A stretch of 64,000 bases of DNA from Intrasporangium oryzae NRRL B-24470 (GTDB lineage: Bacteria; Actinomycetota; Actinomycetes; Actinomycetales; Dermatophilaceae). Shown here in pieces: positions 16,228 through 25,231 of the stretch (position 1 is its first letter; every line of letters begins with the position of its first letter). Made by a program: the position numbers and the translations under genes. The stretch lies in contig NZ_AWSA01000007.1 of NCBI RefSeq assembly GCF_000576595.1, positions 62,001 through 126,000 of the forward strand, written 5' to 3'. The notes beneath the pieces were generated by a model. That model was not told the DNA's origin, searched no databases, and worked only from the letters and a program-made list of their open reading frames with translations.

Positions 16228-18764
16228 CGACGCAGATGTTCGGCGCGCCGATCCGGCGCAAGGAGGACCCCCGGCTCGTCACCGGTGGCGGCCGCTACCT
16301 CGACGACCTCGGCAACGACGCGCTCGCGGCGGCGTTCGTCCGGAGCCCGCACGCCCACGCGCGGGTCGTCGACATCGACGCGTCCGGGGCGGTCGACGTC
16401 GAGGGTGTCGTCGCGATCTACACGCACGAGGACCTCCCCGGCGCGGTCGGCGAGCCGCTCCCCCTGCTCATCCCGCACCCGACGCTGACGCACGGCCGGA
16501 CCGGCTACGCCCTGGCCAAGGACGAGGTCAACCACGTCGGCGAGCCGGTCGTCATGGTCGTCGCGACCGACCGCTACGTCGCCGAGGACGCCTGCCAGCG
16601 CATCCGCGTCACGTACGAGCAGCTGCCCGTCGTCGTCGGCATCGAGAAGGCCCGCGACGGCGAGGCGCTCGTCCACGATGACGTCCCCGGCAACGTCGCC
16701 GCCCACATGACCCAGGAGGTCGGCGACGTCGAGGCCGCGATGGCGCGGGCACCGCACCACCTGACGCTCGACCTCGACATCGAGCGCAGCGCGTGCACCC
16801 CGATGGAGGGCAAGGGCGTCTACGCGCGCTGGGACGCCGAGCGCGACGAGCTGCGGATGTACTCCTCGACGCAGACCTCCACCGGGGTCCGCGCGGCGGT
16901 CGCCGCCAAGCTCGGTCTGCCCCTGCAGAAGGTCGAGTGCATCGCGCCCGACGTCGGCGGCGGCTTCGGCGTCAAGATCATGCACCCGTGGCCCGAGGAG
17001 GTCCTCGTGCCATGGGCGGCCCGCCTCATCGGGCAGCCGGTCAAGTGGGTCGAGGACCGGCGTGAGCACTTCATCTCGTCGGCGCACGAGCGCGGCCAGC
17101 TCCAGCGGGTGACCGTCGGGTTCGACGACGACGGCCGCGTCCTCGCCCTCGACGTGAAGTTCTGGCACGACAACGGCGCCTACACCCCCTACGGCATCAT
17201 CGTGCCGATCATCACCTCGACCCAGCTCCTCGGGCCGTACAAGCCGGGCGCCTACCGGTGCGAGTTCTGGTCGCTCTACACCAACACCGTGCTCGTCACG
17301 CCCTACCGGGGCGCCGGCCGGCCGCAGGGCTGCTTCGCGATGGAGCGGACCATGGACTCCATCGCCGACACGCTCGGGCTCGACCGGGCCGAGGTGCGCG
17401 CCCGTAACTTCATCCTCCCCGAGGAGATGCCCTACGACCACGGCCTGCTCTTCCAGGACGGTCGCCCTCTCAAGTACGACTCGGGCGACTTCCCGGCGAG
17501 CCTGGCCAAGCTCAAGGCCCTCGTCGGCTGGGACGACTTCGCCGCATACCGCGCGGCGGCGGAGGCCGAGGGGCGCAAGGTCGGGCTCGGCATCGGCTGC
17601 TACGTCGAGGGCACGGGGGTCGGCCCCTACGAGGGCGGCCACATCCAGATCGAGACGTCCGGCCGCGTCAACGTCTCGACCGGCCTCACCTCGCAGGGCC
17701 AGGGGCACGAGACGGTCTTCGCCCAGATCGTCGCCGAAGAGCTCGGGGTACGCCTCGAGGACGTCCACGTGACGACGGGCGACACGCGGCGGATGCCGTA
17801 TGCCGTCGGGACCTTCGCGTCGCGCGCCGCGGTCATGAGCGGCAACGCGATCGCGCTCGCCGCCCGCAACGTCCGGGCCAAGGCGCTGCGGATCGCCGCC
17901 GACGCGCTCGAGGTCTCCCCCGACGACCTCGAGATCGTCGACGGGACGGTCCGGGTCAAGGGCGCCCCGACGACATCGATATCGCTCGGCACCGTGTCAG
18001 TCCTGTCCAACCCGCTGCGCTACGCGTTCGACGAGGCGGCCAGGGCGGCGACCCAGTTCGCGGGAACCTTCGACCCCGACAAGCCGCCCGTGGCCGACGA
18101 CGACGAGCCGGGCCTCGAGGGGAAGGACTTCTACTCTCCGACCCAGGCGACGTTCGCCAACGGCATGCACGCGGCGATCGTCGAGACCGACCCGGTGACG
18201 GCCGAGATCCGGATCCTGCGCTACTGCGTCATCCACGACTGCGGCACGATGATCAACCCGATGATCGTCGAGGGCCAGGTCCACGGCGGGGTGGCGCAGG
18301 GCGTCGGCGGGGCGCTCTACGAGCGGATGGCGTACGACGAGTCGGGGCAGCTGCTCAACGCCTCGTTCATGGACTTCCTCATGCCGTACGCCTCCGAGGT
18401 GCCGACGGTCGAGGCCGACCACCTCGAGACCCCGAGCCCGCTGAACCCGTTGGGCATCAAGGGCGCCGGCGAGGCCGGGTGCATCCCGGTCTCGGCCGTC
18501 ATCGCGTCGGCCATCGAGGACGCCGAGGGCTTCCCGATCACCCGGATGCCGATCTCGCCCTCCGAGCTGTGGGACCTGCGCCGCCGCCACGCGGGCGGCG
18601 AGGTCCCCTCCCTGCACCGAGCACTGCACCGAGCACTGCACCGAGCCCCCCACCGAGCCCCCCACCCTGGCCTCGGTCGACCCACGTCGCCGGCGACGCC
18701 GGCGACGACCCCACGGGACGGGTCGACGACCACGGCAGCCGTCACGAAGGAGACCCCCGCATGA
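16224..18764 (+). CDS. Molybdenum hydroxylase, large (molybdopterin) subunit
   Basis: 846 residues, xanthine dehydrogenase/CoxL family. Visible motifs are GGGFGVK (about 246), PYRGAGRPQG (about 359), GQGHETVFAQ (about 491) and KGAGEAG with the catalytic Glu (about 745). The CO dehydrogenase active-site loop with Cys (AYxCSFR) is absent, so this is not a form I CO dehydrogenase. It hydroxylates some heterocycle or aldehyde. The neighbouring uracil-type permease and barbiturase-family gene suggest uracil or thymine to barbiturate (inference). The enzyme domain ends near residue 790; the remaining 55 residues are low-complexity, partly from 12-bp tandem repeats. The GTG start overlaps the upstream stop. 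Confidence 0.9.
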   Translation: MTTQMFGAPIRRKEDPRLVTGGGRYLDDLGNDALAAAFVRSPHAHARVVDIDASGAVDVEGVVAIYTHEDLPGAVGEPLPLLIPHPTLTHGRTGYALAKDEVNHVGEPVVMVVATDRYVAEDACQRIRVTYEQLPVVVGIEKARDGEALVHDDVPGNVAAHMTQEVGDVEAAMARAPHHLTLDLDIERSACTPMEGKGVYARWDAERDELRMYSSTQTSTGVRAAVAAKLGLPLQKVECIAPDVGGGFGVKIMHPWPEEVLVPWAARLIGQPVKWVEDRREHFISSAHERGQLQRVTVGFDDDGRVLALDVKFWHDNGAYTPYGIIVPIITSTQLLGPYKPGAYRCEFWSLYTNTVLVTPYRGAGRPQGCFAMERTMDSIADTLGLDRAEVRARNFILPEEMPYDHGLLFQDGRPLKYDSGDFPASLAKLKALVGWDDFAAYRAAAEAEGRKVGLGIGCYVEGTGVGPYEGGHIQIETSGRVNVSTGLTSQGQGHETVFAQIVAEELGVRLEDVHVTTGDTRRMPYAVGTFASRAAVMSGNAIALAARNVRAKALRIAADALEVSPDDLEIVDGTVRVKGAPTTSISLGTVSVLSNPLRYAFDEAARAATQFAGTFDPDKPPVADDDEPGLEGKDFYSPTQATFANGMHAAIVETDPVTAEIRILRYCVIHDCGTMINPMIVEGQVHGGVAQGVGGALYERMAYDESGQLLNASFMDFLMPYASEVPTVEADHLETPSPLNPLGIKGAGEAGCIPVSAVIASAIEDAEGFPITRMPISPSELWDLRRRHAGGEVPSLHRALHRALHRAPHRAPHPGLGRPTSPATPATTPRDGSTTTAAVTKETPA
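18612..18659 (+). repeat. 12-bp tandem repeats in the large-subunit tail
   Basis: Four consecutive 12-base units, ctgcaccgagca or close variants, encode LHRA/PHRA repeats in the C-terminal tail of the molybdenum subunit. Copy number could vary by slippage. Confidence 0.75.
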
Positions 18765-19435
18765 AGATCACCGGAACCGCGACCCTCGCCGCGCCGCCGC
18801 AGCAAGTCTGGGACGCCTTCCACGACCCGGCGGTCCTCGCCCGCTGCCTGCCCGGGTGCGAGCGCCTCGTCGAGCTCGGGCCGGACCACTACGCGATGAC
18901 CGTGACGGCCGGGGTCGCCGCGATCAAGGGCACCTACGACGGTGAGGTGTCCCTCCGGGACCCGCAGCACCCCGACTCGTTCACGATGAAGGCGACGGGC
19001 GCGGGCGCCCCCGGGACCGTCGACGCCGACGTCGTCGTGCGCCTCGCGCCGTCCTCGTCCGGCGGGACCGAGCTGGCCTACGACGCCGACGCGTCCGTCG
19101 GCGGGGCGATCGGGGGGGTCGGGCAGCGCATGCTCGCCGGCGTGACCAAGAAGATGGCCGGTCAGTTCTTCACCGCCGTCGACTCCGACATCGCCGGGGT
19201 GCGTCCCGCGGCCGTTGAGGGAATGACCGTCGAGGGCGTGACCGTGGAGTCGATGACGATCGAGTCCGTCGCGCTCGAGGGGCTCGCCGGTGGCCCGGGG
19301 ACGGTGTACCCGGGGCGGGCGGCGGCGCCGCCGGCCGGGTCGACGCGGCTGCGCGACTTCGCGCTCGGCGCCGCGACCGGTGCGGCGATCGCCCTCGTCG
19401 GTGTCGTCGTCGGCTGGGCAGCGGGGCGGGGCTGA
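18761..19435 (+). CDS. CoxG-like SRPBCC protein with C-terminal membrane anchor
   Basis: 224 residues. An SRPBCC/CoxG domain (about 1-145, starting MKITGTATLAAPPQQVWDAF) is followed by a Val/Glu/Ser-rich linker with an approximate five-residue period, and a hydrophobic helix near 202-220. In carboxydotrophs CoxG helps anchor a molybdenum hydroxylase at the membrane. The ATG overlaps the large-subunit stop (ATGA), and its own stop overlaps the next start (TGATG), so it belongs to the same operon and probably tethers or helps assemble this enzyme. Confidence 0.85.
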   Translation: MKITGTATLAAPPQQVWDAFHDPAVLARCLPGCERLVELGPDHYAMTVTAGVAAIKGTYDGEVSLRDPQHPDSFTMKATGAGAPGTVDADVVVRLAPSSSGGTELAYDADASVGGAIGGVGQRMLAGVTKKMAGQFFTAVDSDIAGVRPAAVEGMTVEGVTVESMTIESVALEGLAGGPGTVYPGRAAAPPAGSTRLRDFALGAATGAAIALVGVVVGWAAGRG

Positions 19436-20358
19436 TGCGCGCCTTCACCGCGGCGGCCGTCCAGGTCGCGCCGGTCGCCGCGCCGCTCACGGCGGAGACG
19501 ATCCGGTCCAACACGGCCCGCTGCGTGGAGCTGACCCGGCAGTGCGTCGCGTCGACGGGTGCCGACCTCGTCGTGCTGCCCGAGACGGCCACGACCGGCT
19601 TCACCCCGGGCTGCTCGAAGGAGGAGCTCTGGGACCTCATGACGGAGCTGCCCGGGCCGGTCGTCGACCCGATCCGCGAGGTCGCCCGTGAGCTCGGCGT
19701 CCACGTCTGCGTCGGGACCTACGAGCGCGGCCCCGAGCGTGGCGTCGTCTACAACTCGTCGGTGCTCATCGACCCCGCCGGCGAGGTCCTCGGGGTCTAC
19801 CGCAAGACCCACCCCTTCTGCTCGGAGATCGTCTCCGGCGGCGGCTGGGTGACGCCCGGCGACACGGTGACGGTCTGCGACACCGAGCTCGGGCGGATCG
19901 GGATGATCATCTGCTTCGACGGCGACTACCCGGAGCTGTCCCGGATCCAGGCCGTCCAGGGGGCCGAGGTCATCTGCCGGCCGTCGGCGCTGCTCCGCTC
20001 GGCCGACATCTGGGACCTCACGTCGCGGGCCCGCGCCTACGACAACCACGTCTACGTCGTCGGCGCCAACGCCACGGGGACCGACGCTGCGGGCGTCCAC
20101 TACTTCGGCAACTCGCACATCGTCACGCCGGTCGGGCACGTCGTGGCCAAGGCCGCGAGCCACGAGGGCTGGGTCACGGCCCGACTCGACCCGGCCGAGG
20201 CGCTCGCCTCGCTCACGCCGGGGTCCAACGTCGGGCAGGCGTTCGACCACCTGCGCGACCGCAACCTCGACCTCATCCGCAACCATCGCGAGGACCTCGA
20301 GCGACCGGCGTCGACGTCCTTCCCCCACGCGCCGATGCACCCCGGCGAGGCCGGCTGA
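19435..20358 (+). CDS. Nitrilase-superfamily carbon-nitrogen hydrolase (amidase-like)
   Basis: 307 residues with the catalytic triad of the superfamily: Glu in LPETATTGF (about 48), Lys in YRKTHPF (about 122) and Cys in IICFDGDYPE (about 160). These enzymes split amides, nitriles or N-carbamoyl groups. Translational overlap with the CoxG-like gene puts it in the molybdenum-hydroxylase operon. Given that context, a pathway amide such as malonamate, or a ureido compound, is a likely substrate (inference). The sequence alone does not fix the specificity. Confidence 0.85.
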   Translation: MRAFTAAAVQVAPVAAPLTAETIRSNTARCVELTRQCVASTGADLVVLPETATTGFTPGCSKEELWDLMTELPGPVVDPIREVARELGVHVCVGTYERGPERGVVYNSSVLIDPAGEVLGVYRKTHPFCSEIVSGGGWVTPGDTVTVCDTELGRIGMIICFDGDYPELSRIQAVQGAEVICRPSALLRSADIWDLTSRARAYDNHVYVVGANATGTDAAGVHYFGNSHIVTPVGHVVAKAASHEGWVTARLDPAEALASLTPGSNVGQAFDHLRDRNLDLIRNHREDLERPASTSFPHAPMHPGEAG

Positions 20359-20374
20359 GCGTCGCGCCCCCACC

Positions 20375-20416
20375 GTGAGCGCGCGGTCCCCCTGTCGTCG
20401 GGGACCGCGCGCTCAC
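20375..20416. terminator. Strong hairpin terminator after the hydroxylase operon
   Basis: Perfect 17-base arms (20375-20391 and 20400-20416) with an 8-base loop, lying between the convergent amidase and MFS genes. It can serve both strands. A GTATGCCGCTGGGC copy follows at about 20434. Confidence 0.8.
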
Positions 20417-20499
20417 CGTGTCTCGGGCCCAGACCGTATGCCGCTGGGCGGGCTCTCCGGCGCAAGCAGGGTGCCGGGTCGGCGCCTCCACGGCCCGTT

Positions 20500-21792
20500 T
20501 CAGCGCCGGGCGCGTCCGTGGGTCTCGTACATCCGAACCACGACGACGAGGCCCGAGAGTGCGGTGACGGCCGCCACCGCCCACACCGCGGCGCGGACGC
20601 CGAAGGCATCGGCGACGACTCCTGCGAGGAGGGCCCCGACGGCGAACCCTCCGTCGCGACAGAGGCGGTAGGTCCCGACCGCCCGGGCACGCCACGCCGG
20701 GTGCGCGACGTCGCCGATCGAGGCGAGCAGGGTCGGGTAGACCATCGCCGTCCCGAGGCCGAGGGCCACCGCCGCGAGCGCCCAGACCGTGAAGCCGTCT
20801 CCGGCGGCCATCCCCGCGAGGGCGAGGGCCTGCAGCCCCATGCCGGCGGCGATGAGCCACTTGCGTCCCCACCGGTCGGAGAGGGCGCCGGTGAAGAGCT
20901 GCCCGAGTCCCCACACCGCTGGGTAGAGCGCGACGAGGACGCCGATACGCGCCACGGAGAGGCCGCCCGCGGCGAAGAGGACGGGGAACAAACCCCAGGC
21001 GAGGCCGTCGTTGAGGTTGTTGACCATGCCGGCCTGGCTCGCCGACGAGAGGGCCGGCTCGCGGAAGCTCGTCTGGACGAACACCTCACGGTCGGTCAGG
21101 GCGTCGTGGAGGTGCTGGTGGCGGGCGTCGACCCGCGTCGCGTGGGTGGCGGCCTCCAGCCTGGCGTGGCCTCGCGTCTCCTTCACGGCAAGGGCGGACA
21201 GCCCGAGGCCGAGCGCGGCGAAGGCGATGCCGAGGAGGAAGGGTGCGGGCCGAAGGCCGTGGGCCTGGGCGATGAAGCCGGTGGCGAGGGCGGTCAGCGC
21301 CACGGCGCCGTAGCCGGCCGCCTCGTTGAGGCCCATCGCGAGGCCGCGCCGCGCGGGGCCGACGAGGTCGATCTTCATCACGACCGTGGTCGACCACGTC
21401 AGGCCCTGGCTGACGCCGAGGAGGACGTTGGCCGCGATCACCCAGCCCCACGACGGCGCCCAGATGAGGATGAGGGGAACCGGCACCGCGACGAGCCACC
21501 CGGCGACGAGGACGGGCTTGCGACCGAACCGGTCGGACCAGGCGCCGGCGAGGTAGTTCGTCGCCGCCTTGGCGAGCCCGAAGGCGAGGATGAACGTCAG
21601 CCCGGCCGTGTAGGCCTGCAGCCCGAACTCGCGCACCCCGATGAGGGGCAGCACGGTCCGCTCCTGTCCGAGCATGCCGCCCACGAGCGCGTTGACCGCG
21701 ACGAGGAGGGCGAACTGCGCCGCGTTGTGCCGGAGGCCCAGCCGCAGCGGCTCGGCCTCCGGCTGCGCGGGCATGGGTCGCCGGGTGCTCAT
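20500..21792 (-). CDS. MFS transporter
   Basis: 430 residues with 12 predicted spans. It has the MFS loop 2-3 signature (GAWSDRFGRKPVL) and its repeat in the second half (GALSDRWGRKWLI). It starts 7 bases after the persulfide dioxygenase-rhodanese stop and is therefore cotranscribed with it, under the CstR-like operator at 23223. Substrate unknown; export of a sulphur compound would fit the context but nothing in the sequence shows it. Confidence 0.85.
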   Translation of the reverse strand: MSTRRPMPAQPEAEPLRLGLRHNAAQFALLVAVNALVGGMLGQERTVLPLIGVREFGLQAYTAGLTFILAFGLAKAATNYLAGAWSDRFGRKPVLVAGWLVAVPVPLILIWAPSWGWVIAANVLLGVSQGLTWSTTVVMKIDLVGPARRGLAMGLNEAAGYGAVALTALATGFIAQAHGLRPAPFLLGIAFAALGLGLSALAVKETRGHARLEAATHATRVDARHQHLHDALTDREVFVQTSFREPALSSASQAGMVNNLNDGLAWGLFPVLFAAGGLSVARIGVLVALYPAVWGLGQLFTGALSDRWGRKWLIAAGMGLQALALAGMAAGDGFTVWALAAVALGLGTAMVYPTLLASIGDVAHPAWRARAVGTYRLCRDGGFAVGALLAGVVADAFGVRAAVWAVAAVTALSGLVVVVRMYETHGRARR

Positions 21793-21799
21793 CGGCTGG

Positions 21800-23179
21800 T
21801 CAGGAGGCGATCGGGTGGGTCAGGGCCCACGCGGTGAAGCCGCCGAGGATGTCGGACACGTCCGCGAAACCCTCCGCCCGCAGGACGCTGGCGCCGACGT
21901 TGCTCCGCCAGCCGCCGGCGCAGTACAGGACGACGGGACGTGCCGGGTCGAGCTCGCCGAGACGGTCGCGCAGCTGGGCGAGCGGGATGTGGCGCGCACC
22001 GGGGACCGTCCCGGCGACGAGCTCACCCGCGTTGCGGATGTCGACGACCTGGACCTCGCCGGCGTCGAGAGCCTCGCCGACCTGGGCCGTCGTGAGGCGG
22101 CTCGACCGCTCGACCTGCGACTCGTGGGCGAGCAGGTAGGCCTCCGGGTCGGCGACGTGCCCGAGGACGTTGTCGAAGCCGATGCGCGCGAAGCGGGTCG
22201 CGACCTCCTGCACCTCCTCGTCGGCGGCCATGACGACGAACGACCGGTCGGGGTCGAGCACGGTGCCCACGGTCTCCGCGAGCCGACCGTCGGACGGGAT
22301 GCTGATCGCGCCGGTGAGGTGGCCGGCGGCGAACTCCTGCTGCTCCCGTGCGTCGACGAGGACGGCGCCGCCCGCAAGGGCCTGCTCCACCTGCTCGTCG
22401 GAGAGCGCCGGGACCGCGGCGTCGGTGGCACGCACGGCGCGCTCCGCCTTGTTGAGGGTCGCGTTGTAGAGGAAGTACGCCGGAGCAGCCGACTGGCCCT
22501 CGGTCACGACCTCGAGAAAGGCCTCCTCGGTCATCGGCTGGCAGGCGTAGTTGAAGGCGCGCTGCTCGCCGATGGTCGACTGCTTCTCGGTGGAGAGGTT
22601 CTTGCCGCAGGCGGAACCGGCTCCGTGGGCCGGGAAGACGCGGACGGCATCCGGCAGCGCCATGAGCCTGTGATGGATCGAGTCGTAGAGCATCCGGCCG
22701 AGCTCGTCGGCGGTGACGCCGACCGAGGCCAGCAGGTCGGGGCGGCCGACGTCGCCGATGAAGAGCGCGTCACCGGTGAGGACGCCGTACGCGACCTCGT
22801 CGTCGGCGTGCTCGTAGACGAGGACGCTGATCGACTCGGGCGTGTGGCCCGGAGTCGCCATGATCTCGAGGGTCACGTCGCCGAGGCTGATCCGCTCACC
22901 GTCCGCCAGCGAGCGCACCTCGAACTCGGGCGCAGCCGCGTCGCCGTAGCCGATCCACGCACCGGTCTCGCGGGCGAGCTCGAGGTGGCCCGAGACGAAG
23001 TCGGCGTGGAAGTGGGTGTTGATGATGCCGACGATCGTCAGGCCGTTCTCGCGGGCGTCGGCGAGGTAGTCGGCGACGTCGCGCCGCGGGTCGACGACGA
23101 TCGCCTGCCCGGTCGCCTCGTCGGCGACGAGGTAGGACGCCTGCGACAGGCAGTCGAGGTAGTACTGGGTGAAGCGCAT
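21800..23179 (-). CDS. Metallo-beta-lactamase persulfide dioxygenase fused to two rhodanese domains
   Basis: 459 residues. The N-terminal MBL domain has the metal motif THFHADFVSGH (about 53-63) typical of ETHE1/CstB-type persulfide dioxygenases. Two rhodanese domains follow; the first lacks the catalytic Cys, and the second has CAGGWRS (about 416). Such fusions oxidise persulfides (GSSH or other low-molecular-weight persulfides) and move sulphane sulphur. A perfect CstR/CsoR-type operator lies 44 bases upstream, so induction by reactive sulphur species is expected. Confidence 0.9.
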   Translation of the reverse strand: MRFTQYYLDCLSQASYLVADEATGQAIVVDPRRDVADYLADARENGLTIVGIINTHFHADFVSGHLELARETGAWIGYGDAAAPEFEVRSLADGERISLGDVTLEIMATPGHTPESISVLVYEHADDEVAYGVLTGDALFIGDVGRPDLLASVGVTADELGRMLYDSIHHRLMALPDAVRVFPAHGAGSACGKNLSTEKQSTIGEQRAFNYACQPMTEEAFLEVVTEGQSAAPAYFLYNATLNKAERAVRATDAAVPALSDEQVEQALAGGAVLVDAREQQEFAAGHLTGAISIPSDGRLAETVGTVLDPDRSFVVMAADEEVQEVATRFARIGFDNVLGHVADPEAYLLAHESQVERSSRLTTAQVGEALDAGEVQVVDIRNAGELVAGTVPGARHIPLAQLRDRLGELDPARPVVLYCAGGWRSNVGASVLRAEGFADVSDILGGFTAWALTHPIAS

Positions 23180-23222
23180 GGGGACTCCTTGGACGGGTAC
23201 TGGCCTGCGTCGATGCTAACTC

Positions 23223-23238
23223 ATACCCCTAGGGGTAT
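23223..23238. promoter_or_regulatory. CstR/CsoR-type operator
   Basis: Perfect 16-base palindrome ATACCCCTAGGGGTAT, matching the GC-tract operators of the CsoR family (CstR for persulfides, CsoR for Cu(I)). It lies upstream of the MBL-rhodanese gene, for which CstR control is the known logic. No regulator gene of the family is in the window. Confidence 0.8.
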
Positions 23239-23259
23239 ATTCCAGCGACCCCTTTCCGG

Positions 23260-23299
23260 CTTCACGGAGGCTTCACACTGCGGCTCGCGGACGCTTCAC
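23260..23299 (+). promoter_or_regulatory. CTTCAC direct repeats, candidate OmpR-family operator
   Basis: CTTCAC occurs at 23260, 23271 and 23294, spacing 11 and 23 bases, on the face-to-face period used by OmpR/PhoB-type regulators. It lies just upstream of the DUF2202 gene, and an OmpR-type regulator is encoded 2 kb away. Confidence 0.5.
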
Positions 23300-23366
23300 G
23301 TGCGCACCCTTGACTGGAGTCAGGAGCCCGGGAGGCGGGCCACCCGGCACGACCGAGGAGGACGAG

Positions 23367-24107
23367 ATGTTCACCACCTGGAAGACCCGCGTGATTGCCG
23401 TCGCAGGCGCGGCGCTGGTGACCGCAGCCGGAGCGCAGGGCATCGCCCAGGCGGTGGCCGACCCTCCGGCCGGGACGGGGACGGCCGTGATGGCCCCCAC
23501 GGCAGCGAGCAGCAACCTGACGAAGGGCCTGCAGCTCACCCGCGAGGAGGAACGGATGGCTCGCGACCTCTACCAGGCGCTCGCCGACCAGTACGACGGC
23601 GCCCTCCCGTTCAGCATGGTCACCCGCTCCGAGCAACGACACTTCGACGCGGTCGGCACCCTGCTGACGAGGTACGGCATCACCGACCCGTCGAGCGGGA
23701 GGCCTGCGGGCACCTATGCCGACCCGGCCATCCAGAAGCTCTACGCCGACTGGCTGGCCCAAGGGAGGACCTCGCTCGCCGCCGCCTACGACGTGGGCGT
23801 CGCTCTCGAGAAGCGGGACATCGCCGACCTCGAGACGCTCATCGCGAGCACGACCGAGGCGGACGCCAAGCAGCTCTACACCACCCTCGAGCGGGCCTCC
23901 GAGCACCACCTGGCCGCCTTCCAGGCGTATGCCGACGGCAGGGCGCCCAGCACCGGCTACGGCCACATGGGCAACGGCTACGGCAACGGGATGATGGGCA
24001 ACGGCCTCGGCAACGGATCCGGCAGTGGCTACGGCAACGGGATGATGGGCAACGGCGTCGGCGGCATGGACCCGGCCGACTGCCCGCTCCTCGACGGCAG
24101 CGACTGA
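23367..24107 (+). CDS. Secreted DUF2202 ferritin-like protein with Gly/Asn/Met-rich tail
   Basis: 246 residues. A signal peptide (about 1-30, ending near AQAVA) is followed by a DUF2202 domain (about 50-190) with ferritin-like metal-ligand spacing (REEERMARDLY, SEQRHFDAV, ERASEHHL). The tail from about 195 repeats GYGNGMMGNG. DUF2202 domains are thought to be di-metal ferritin-like folds of unknown role. Start chosen for the GAGGAGG site upstream. Met- and His-rich ends and the adjacent two-component system suggest an extracytoplasmic metal or redox function (inference). Confidence 0.8.
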   Translation: MFTTWKTRVIAVAGAALVTAAGAQGIAQAVADPPAGTGTAVMAPTAASSNLTKGLQLTREEERMARDLYQALADQYDGALPFSMVTRSEQRHFDAVGTLLTRYGITDPSSGRPAGTYADPAIQKLYADWLAQGRTSLAAAYDVGVALEKRDIADLETLIASTTEADAKQLYTTLERASEHHLAAFQAYADGRAPSTGYGHMGNGYGNGMMGNGLGNGSGSGYGNGMMGNGVGGMDPADCPLLDGSD

Positions 24108-24133
24108 GCGCATACCGGGCCGCTCCTTCCCGG

Positions 24134-25231
24134 TCACCGGGGTGGGGCGGCCAGTGGCATCCGGGCCGTGAAGCTCGCCCCCTGACCCCGGCCCGATGAC
24201 CGGCCCGTCAGGTCCCCGCCGTGCTCGCGCATGATGCCGCGGGCGATCGTCAGGCCGATGCCGGACCCCGTGTCGTGGTCGGCGCGGCGCCCGGACCCGC
24301 GGTAGAACCGCTCGAAGACCCGCTCGAGCTCGTCCGGGTCGAGCCCCTCACCGGTGTCGGTCACCTCGATGACGGCGGAGCCCTGGTCGGCGCGGCAGGA
24401 CACCTCGACGCCGCCCCCCGACGGGGTCGCGCGAATCGCGTTGCCGACGAGGTTGGTGACCACCTGCGCGATGCGGTCCGCGTCGGCCTGCACGGGCGCC
24501 GGTACGTCGCCGAGCGCCACATCGAGGCGGAGCCCGGCGTCCTCCGCCTGTGGCCGCAGCCGCTCGGCGGCCGCGCGGACCACCGGACGGAGGTCGAGCT
24601 CGGTCAGGGTCAGGGCGAGGCGTCCTTCCTCGGCACGCGAGAGGGTCGAGAGGTCCTCGGAGAGGCGGCGCAGCCGCCGGACCTCCTCACTGAGCCGGCC
24701 GAGCCGTTCCGGGGTCGCCGGGATGACCCCGTCGATCATCCCCTCGACGTAGCCGTCGATGACCGTGAGCGGCGTGCGCATCTCGTGACCGACCTCGCCC
24801 AGCAGGCGCACCCGGCGCGACTCGGCCTCCGCGAGCCCGTGGCCCAGGGTGTTGACGTCGGCGACGAGCTCGGCGAGCTCGGTCTCGCGGGGCGCCGGGA
24901 TCGGGTCGGCGTAGCGGCCCAGCGCCATCTGGCGCGTGGCCGCCCGGACCGTGCCGAGGGGCTCGATGAGCCGATATGCCGCGAACGCCCCGAAGAGCGC
25001 GGCCGCGCCGATCCCGACGAGGGCGCCGACGAGCAGGGCCTGGTCGACGGCGTCCGCGAACTGCTGTCGGAGCGTGCCCGAGCCTGGTCCTGCGCCCATC
25101 ATCCCGCTCATGCGCATGCTCTCGTCGAACAGCGGCGGAGCCAGCTGGCGCACGATGACGAAGGTCGCGACCACACCGAGGACGGCGACGAGCGCGTGCG
25201 AGACGACGAGGCGCACGGCGAGGCGGTTCAT
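24134..25231 (-). CDS. Sensor histidine kinase
   Basis: 365 residues. Transmembrane helices at about 7-29 and 65-90 flank a short extracytoplasmic loop rich in Met (SMRMSGMMGAGPG). HAMP, HisKA (GHEMRTPLT, His near 151) and HATPase (NLVGNAIRAT, DTGEGL, GSGIGLTI) domains follow. The ATG overlaps the response-regulator stop. The Met-rich loop could bind Cu(I) or Ag(I) (inference). Confidence 0.93.
   Translation of the reverse strand: MNRLAVRLVVSHALVAVLGVVATFVIVRQLAPPLFDESMRMSGMMGAGPGSGTLRQQFADAVDQALLVGALVGIGAAALFGAFAAYRLIEPLGTVRAATRQMALGRYADPIPAPRETELAELVADVNTLGHGLAEAESRRVRLLGEVGHEMRTPLTVIDGYVEGMIDGVIPATPERLGRLSEEVRRLRRLSEDLSTLSRAEEGRLALTLTELDLRPVVRAAAERLRPQAEDAGLRLDVALGDVPAPVQADADRIAQVVTNLVGNAIRATPSGGGVEVSCRADQGSAVIEVTDTGEGLDPDELERVFERFYRGSGRRADHDTGSGIGLTIARGIMREHGGDLTGRSSGRGQGASFTARMPLAAPPR

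Noticed and set aside
14612-19435. Carbon monoxide dehydrogenase (coxMSL-G) reading of the molybdenum hydroxylase
   Set aside because: The large subunit lacks the AYxCSFR active-site loop of form I CO dehydrogenase and has PYRGAGRP as in other molybdenum hydroxylases. No coxD/E/F maturation genes follow.
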